From Bin5 sp965221345 (GTDB lineage Bacteria; Chloroflexota; Anaerolineae; Caldilineales; Caldilineaceae): 64,000 nucleotides of DNA. Where the stretch lies: contig CBDCSD010000001.1 in the NCBI GenBank assembly GCA_965221345.1, positions 930,001 through 994,000 on the forward strand. The letters run 5' to 3'. Position 1 is the first letter of the stretch; every line of letters begins with the position of its first letter. Shown here piece by piece: positions 60,503 to 64,000 of this stretch. A program made the translations under genes and the position numbers. The notes beneath the pieces are model-generated. The model made no database searches and was not told the DNA's origin. It saw only the letters and a program-made list of their open reading frames with translations.

Positions 60503-61270
60503 ATGCGCCTGAAGGAGAAAGTTGCCATAGTTACCGGAAGCGGTCGCGGGATCGGCCGCATGATCGCCAAACGATTTGTTGAAGAAGGGGCGAAGGTTGT
60601 CATCGCCGAGCAGGATGGGGAATCCGGGCGGCGTGTTCATGCCGAGTTGCAAAGTTCCGGCGGCACTGCCATCTTTGTCCGGACCGATGTGTGCAGCCGC
60701 CCTGACGTCGAACTGCTGGTCGAAGAGACGGTTCGCCGTTTTGGCCGCATCGACATTCTGGTCAACAATGCAGCTGTCCTCGGCGAAAACGGCCATTTCC
60801 TCGAGATATCCCAGAAAGTCTGGGATCACGTGGTCAGCGTCAATCAGACGGCGGTTTTCATCTGTTCACAACTTGCGGGCCGTGTCATGGCGAAGGCTGG
60901 CAGGGGAAATATCATCAACATCTCCTCCATCAATGGCATCGTCCCTCTGCCCCGCTGCGCAGCTTATGTCACTGCCAAAAGCGCGGTCGAGTCCCTGACC
61001 CGCATTGCGGCCAACGAATTGGCTCCTTACAATATCCGCGTCAACACCATCGCTCCAGGTCCCATCGAGAACCGCCCGCCGCATTTGGAATCACCGCGCC
61101 CGACCGAAGATACGCTACTCGGGCGCAACGGCCTGCCGCACGAGATCGCGGCAGCCGCCGTCTTCCTGGCTTCGGACGAGTCCAGTTTCATCACCGGTGA
61201 ACGGATAAAAGTTGATGGCGGCATGTTGGTCAACGGTTATCGCATTTATGGCGTCGAGCGCCCTTCATAG
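60503..61270 (+). CDS. Short-chain dehydrogenase/reductase
   Basis: A 255-residue SDR. VAIVTGSGRGIGRMIAK is the TGxxxGIG cofactor loop, ILVNNAAVLGENG the NNAG-like motif, INISSINGIVPLPRCAAYVTAKSAVESL contains the catalytic Ser and YxxxK, and INTIAPGPIENRPP is typical. It probably oxidises a sugar or alcohol; L-fucose is one possibility by context. GGAAGGAAGG precedes the ATG; a TTG seven codons upstream is less likely. Confidence 0.92.
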   Translation: MRLKEKVAIVTGSGRGIGRMIAKRFVEEGAKVVIAEQDGESGRRVHAELQSSGGTAIFVRTDVCSRPDVELLVEETVRRFGRIDILVNNAAVLGENGHFLEISQKVWDHVVSVNQTAVFICSQLAGRVMAKAGRGNIINISSINGIVPLPRCAAYVTAKSAVESLTRIAANELAPYNIRVNTIAPGPIENRPPHLESPRPTEDTLLGRNGLPHEIAAAAVFLASDESSFITGERIKVDGGMLVNGYRIYGVERPS

Positions 61271-61453
61271 CTCCTACCTCCTGCGAGACATTTTTGGAGC
61301 AGCAGCCACAACCTAAAGGGCGTTAATGGAGGACCTACCTTTGGTCGTTTTGACCAGGCAGAAGCAGAAGAAAAAGACTGGGTCTTGGCGGAGAGGAGCG
61401 CGAAGGCCCCAAAAAAGCTACAAATACGCATTGTTAATCAGGAGTGTCTGTCA

Positions 61454-62290
61454 GTGAGATTTTTCCGCCTGCTTACTTCTACTCTCATCGCGCTTGCGCT
61501 CTTGGCCGCCTGCAGCTACCCGGATTTGCCAGGCGCGCCCAAACTGCCTCGGCCGCCCTCACCGCGTTCTCTCCCCGGCGTCAATGAACTGCTGGACCAG
61601 CTGCCCGGCTTTGACCTGGATCTGCTGCGAGAACTGGGGCTGCCGGACTTAAGCGATATCGCCGATCTGCCGCAGCTTGGCGACCTCCCCGGCCTGCCTG
61701 TCCCCGAAAACGCGATCGCCTTCGCCGGGCCGACCGAAATGCGCATTGAAGTCGGCGACTACATTCGCGGCACCGAAATTCAGTTAACCGGAATCGTTGA
61801 CGGGCGCGCCAACTTTCTCTTCGCCGGCCTGCGCGCAGAACGCATCGCCGGCGACTCGCTCGACTTCGACGGTCCCTGGCCCAACATCAGCAGTGTCGAC
61901 TATATGCTGCGTCTGCGCGTCTATCGGGTGGCGGAAGGGTACGTCCGCGCGGCCGGCGTTCATCGCCTCCTGATCGAGGACATCCGGCCCATACACCAAC
62001 CAACCATGGCCGTGCAGGGGACTCCCCTCAAAATCACCTACACCGGATCAGCCGGCATGGGGGATCTCCTCAAAGGAACAACGTTCGGCTATGCCGGACG
62101 CGGCGAACAGGGCGCCGAAATTATGGGTATCCCTACCGGCGATTTCCCGTTTCGCAAGACCGGTGATAGTCTGCGTTGGCAGGGCATGCTGAGGCCGGAC
62201 CTGCCCAGCCTATTCGACCTACGAATTGTCCACTACGCAGAAAATTCAGTTCAAGTGGCCGGGATAGTTTCCCTGCAACTTCCCGAATAA
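61454..62290 (+). CDS. Lipoprotein of unknown function
   Basis: A 278-residue lipoprotein. The signal peptide ends LIALALLAACSYPDLPG (lipobox LAAC). A proline-rich linker and repeats of LPGL/LPDL (LGLPDLSDIADLPQLGDLPGLPVPE) precede a beta-rich C-terminal half. The GTG at 61,454 follows AGGAG; the frame is open upstream without similarity. I recognise no family. Confidence 0.7.
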   Translation: MRFFRLLTSTLIALALLAACSYPDLPGAPKLPRPPSPRSLPGVNELLDQLPGFDLDLLRELGLPDLSDIADLPQLGDLPGLPVPENAIAFAGPTEMRIEVGDYIRGTEIQLTGIVDGRANFLFAGLRAERIAGDSLDFDGPWPNISSVDYMLRLRVYRVAEGYVRAAGVHRLLIEDIRPIHQPTMAVQGTPLKITYTGSAGMGDLLKGTTFGYAGRGEQGAEIMGIPTGDFPFRKTGDSLRWQGMLRPDLPSLFDLRIVHYAENSVQVAGIVSLQLPE

Positions 62291-62464
62291 AATCTCTTGG
62301 TAGTCAATTGCTTGGTTAGCGGCGACCACTACGATGCGAGGACTTCCTCAGAACAGAAACCTTTGGCCTACACATACGCGATGACGCGAAGAAATAAAGC
62401 GAGCAGGGGAGAAAAAAAGTCGAGCAGCGGTGACAAGTACTGAAGTGTGCAGGAGAACAAAACG

Positions 62465-63298
62465 ATGGTTGAGGCTGTGAGCAACCCAGGTACGTTGAGT
62501 GTGATCCGAAGGTTCAGACCACACGCCGACCTTCAGGGAATCCGCGCCGACTATTACAACCTGACCGACCTGCAAGGCGCGCCCCTGGCCGGCCTGCTTG
62601 TACTGATGGACCGACGCGGACGACCCGTGCGCGCCGAAATCCATATGAGCAACACCTCTGCCGACGCTCTCTATGAGATAGCCGTGCGCCAGAGCCTTCG
62701 TCTTATAGAAGACCGCTACAAAAGCGACCGACCTGTTCGTCTTTACCCCCTGCGGATGCAGCTGGAGACCGACCCGCTTTCGGTTCAGCCCAGGGCTAGG
62801 GCCTCAAATGCCGGCGTGGCGCCGCCGCCGGCGTCGGCAAATCCCCTATTGCTGGTGGGCGCTCTGCTCCTCGCGATTTCTGCGTTGTTCGGTGGCTGGT
62901 TCCTCAACGAATGGTTCACCGGCGACCTTATCCGGTCCGGAGCGCCGGCCACACTTGCTGTGGGTTCATCCTCGGCGGCCGCTGGACCCGATGTCCTCAT
63001 CGTCGAAACCAATGGGCTGCCCCCCAGCCGCAACGCAATTCCGATGAATGTGGGCGATCGTATCCGGCTCCTGCCCGAATACAAGATCTCACTGCGCACC
63101 GAAGCCGGGGCACAAGCCGGCGCCATCGTCGCCCATCTGCAAAACGCCGATCATATGACAATTCTCAACGGCCCGATCTGGCTGCAAGGCAACAGCGATA
63201 CCATCGTCTGGTGGTATGTGCGGTTGGATGGCGGTTCCCAAGGCTGGGTACCTGCCAATACCAGTGAACTGACAATTTTGGAACCGCTCCCTCAATAA
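62465..63298 (+). CDS. Single-pass membrane protein with SH3-like C-terminal domain
   Basis: A 277-residue protein. The N-terminal 115 or so residues are a cytoplasmic domain of unknown type. A Pro/Ala-rich stretch precedes one membrane helix (NPLLLVGALLLAISALFGGWFL) near residue 135. The extracellular part ends in an SH3b-like domain (LRTEAGAQAGAIVAHLQNADHMTILNGPIWLQGNSDTIVWWYVRLDGGSQGWVPANT), a fold that often binds cell-wall peptides. AGGAG precedes the ATG. It may couple cell-wall contact to a cytoplasmic domain, which is inference. Confidence 0.75.
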   Translation: MVEAVSNPGTLSVIRRFRPHADLQGIRADYYNLTDLQGAPLAGLLVLMDRRGRPVRAEIHMSNTSADALYEIAVRQSLRLIEDRYKSDRPVRLYPLRMQLETDPLSVQPRARASNAGVAPPPASANPLLLVGALLLAISALFGGWFLNEWFTGDLIRSGAPATLAVGSSSAAAGPDVLIVETNGLPPSRNAIPMNVGDRIRLLPEYKISLRTEAGAQAGAIVAHLQNADHMTILNGPIWLQGNSDTIVWWYVRLDGGSQGWVPANTSELTILEPLPQ

Positions 63299-63324
63299 AT
63301 TCACACATTTTGGCAACTCTGAGA

Positions 63325-64000
63325 ATGAACGAAAATGACCGAACCCAGCCAAACATCATCGTAGTCGTTGCCGATACGCTGCGTACATCGTTTCTTGGCT
63401 GCTATGGGAACGAGTGGATTCACACACCGTCTATCGACCGCTTTGCCCGACAGAGCGTCCGCTTCTCCCGTGCACACCCCGAATGCCTGCCCACAATCCC
63501 CACCAGGCGCACGTTGCATAGTGGTCGTCGGGCCTTCCCCTTCAACGACTATAGACCCGTCCCCTGGGACAACGTCTATCTGCCCGGCTGGCAGCCAATG
63601 TCGGCCGAGGAAAGTACTGTCGCCGAAACGTTGCTGCAGGCCGGCTACCATACCGGATTCGTCGCAGACGTGCCCCATTATTTCGTGCCGGGCATGAATT
63701 TTACCCGCGGCTTCCAGCAGTGGGAATTCGTCCGCGGCCAGGCCGAAGACCGTTGGCATGCTGTCGCCGACGCGGACCCGGCTCTATTCGACCGCTACCG
63801 CGCCGGCAGCCGTGATCGGATCGCCGCACATCTTGTCAATGTGCGGCCCCAGCAACCAGAGGAAAAGTGGCCGACCGCCCGCACCTTCCAGCGAGCCATC
63901 GACTTTCTGCGAGACAACCACGCACCTGGCCGCAGCCAAGGCGCCTCTCCTTTCTATCTCTACGTGGACAGTTTCAGCCCCCACGAAACATGGGAAGCGC
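63325..64000 (+). CDS. Sulfatase-family hydrolase, partial at window end
   Basis: The first 225 residues of an alkaline-phosphatase-superfamily enzyme; it has no stop before the window ends. NIIVVVADTLRTSFLGCYGN supplies the first metal-binding Asp pair region, and TPSIDRFARQSVRFSRAH follows. The catalytic position appears in ECLPTIPTRRTLHSGRR, where the usual C/S-x-P-x-R reads T-I-P-T-R, so the nucleophile may be Thr and not a formylglycine-forming Cys. Homologous alternatives include phosphonate monoester hydrolases. The ATG has no good Shine-Dalgarno. Confidence 0.85.
   Translation, partial: MNENDRTQPNIIVVVADTLRTSFLGCYGNEWIHTPSIDRFARQSVRFSRAHPECLPTIPTRRTLHSGRRAFPFNDYRPVPWDNVYLPGWQPMSAEESTVAETLLQAGYHTGFVADVPHYFVPGMNFTRGFQQWEFVRGQAEDRWHAVADADPALFDRYRAGSRDRIAAHLVNVRPQQPEEKWPTARTFQRAIDFLRDNHAPGRSQGASPFYLYVDSFSPHETWEA

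Overview
The window looks like the chromosome of a Chloroflexota bacterium, most likely of the Caldilineales/Anaerolineae type. This is an inference from gene content and general protein character: GC-rich codon use, transaldolase and glucose-6-phosphate isomerase arranged as the phylum's fused Tal-Pgi protein, a polyphosphate glucokinase, type Z S14, many lipoproteins, and several Gfo/Idh/MocA dehydrogenases beside a LplB/LplC-type sugar ABC transporter. No 16S gene is present, so the placement is not proven.

Positions 1-22,070 lie almost entirely on the minus strand and form one large translation superoperon. A strong promoter near 22,043-22,070 reads through tRNA-Thr(TGT), tRNA-Tyr(GTA), tRNA-Thr(GGT), tuf and then the S10-spc-alpha ribosomal protein clusters (rpsJ to rplQ), with secY, adk, map and rpoA. 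It continues through truA, rplM and rpsI to an intrinsic terminator at about 1,788-1,816. infA is missing from its usual place. Beyond the terminator lie a divergent MoaB/MogA-like gene, a thioredoxin gene with its own terminator, and a decayed C-terminal piece of a TrpB2-like gene at the window edge.

Positions 22,020-31,757 begin with about 1.1 kb of intergenic DNA carrying a palindromic 58-bp repeat. Then come uvrC (apparently leaderless), an 840-residue membrane protein with three cNMP-binding-like and two PH-like domains, a metallophosphoesterase, nadK, a J-like/B-box membrane protein and an exported Asp-box propeller protein. Positions 32,000-43,000 hold a four-LysM lipoprotein behind a terminator-containing leader, then pentose-phosphate/glycolysis genes (rpiA, pgi, tal, ppgK). 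The tal and pgi frames are separated by a T7 heptamer and could be one protein joined by a -1 shift. This part also holds an oxidoreductase, a nucleoside-phosphorylase-like gene, ruvB and a HEPN/MNT toxin-antitoxin pair with a third small gene.

Positions 43,100-64,000 are mostly plus strand. They hold a DksA-like gene, upp, and a carbohydrate block: a GH29 alpha-L-fucosidase (minus), two Gfo/Idh/MocA dehydrogenases, an SMP-30 lactonase, a YgeY-like M20 hydrolase, an ABC importer split by a complete IS with target duplication, an SDR and a sulfatase-family enzyme running off the end. Together these suggest uptake and oxidative breakdown of (possibly sulfated) fucose-containing glycans, which is inference. 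Between them lie yggS-proC-yggT, a lipoprotein made of four tandem copies of one domain coupled to a minimal zincin, and two exported or membrane proteins of unknown function.
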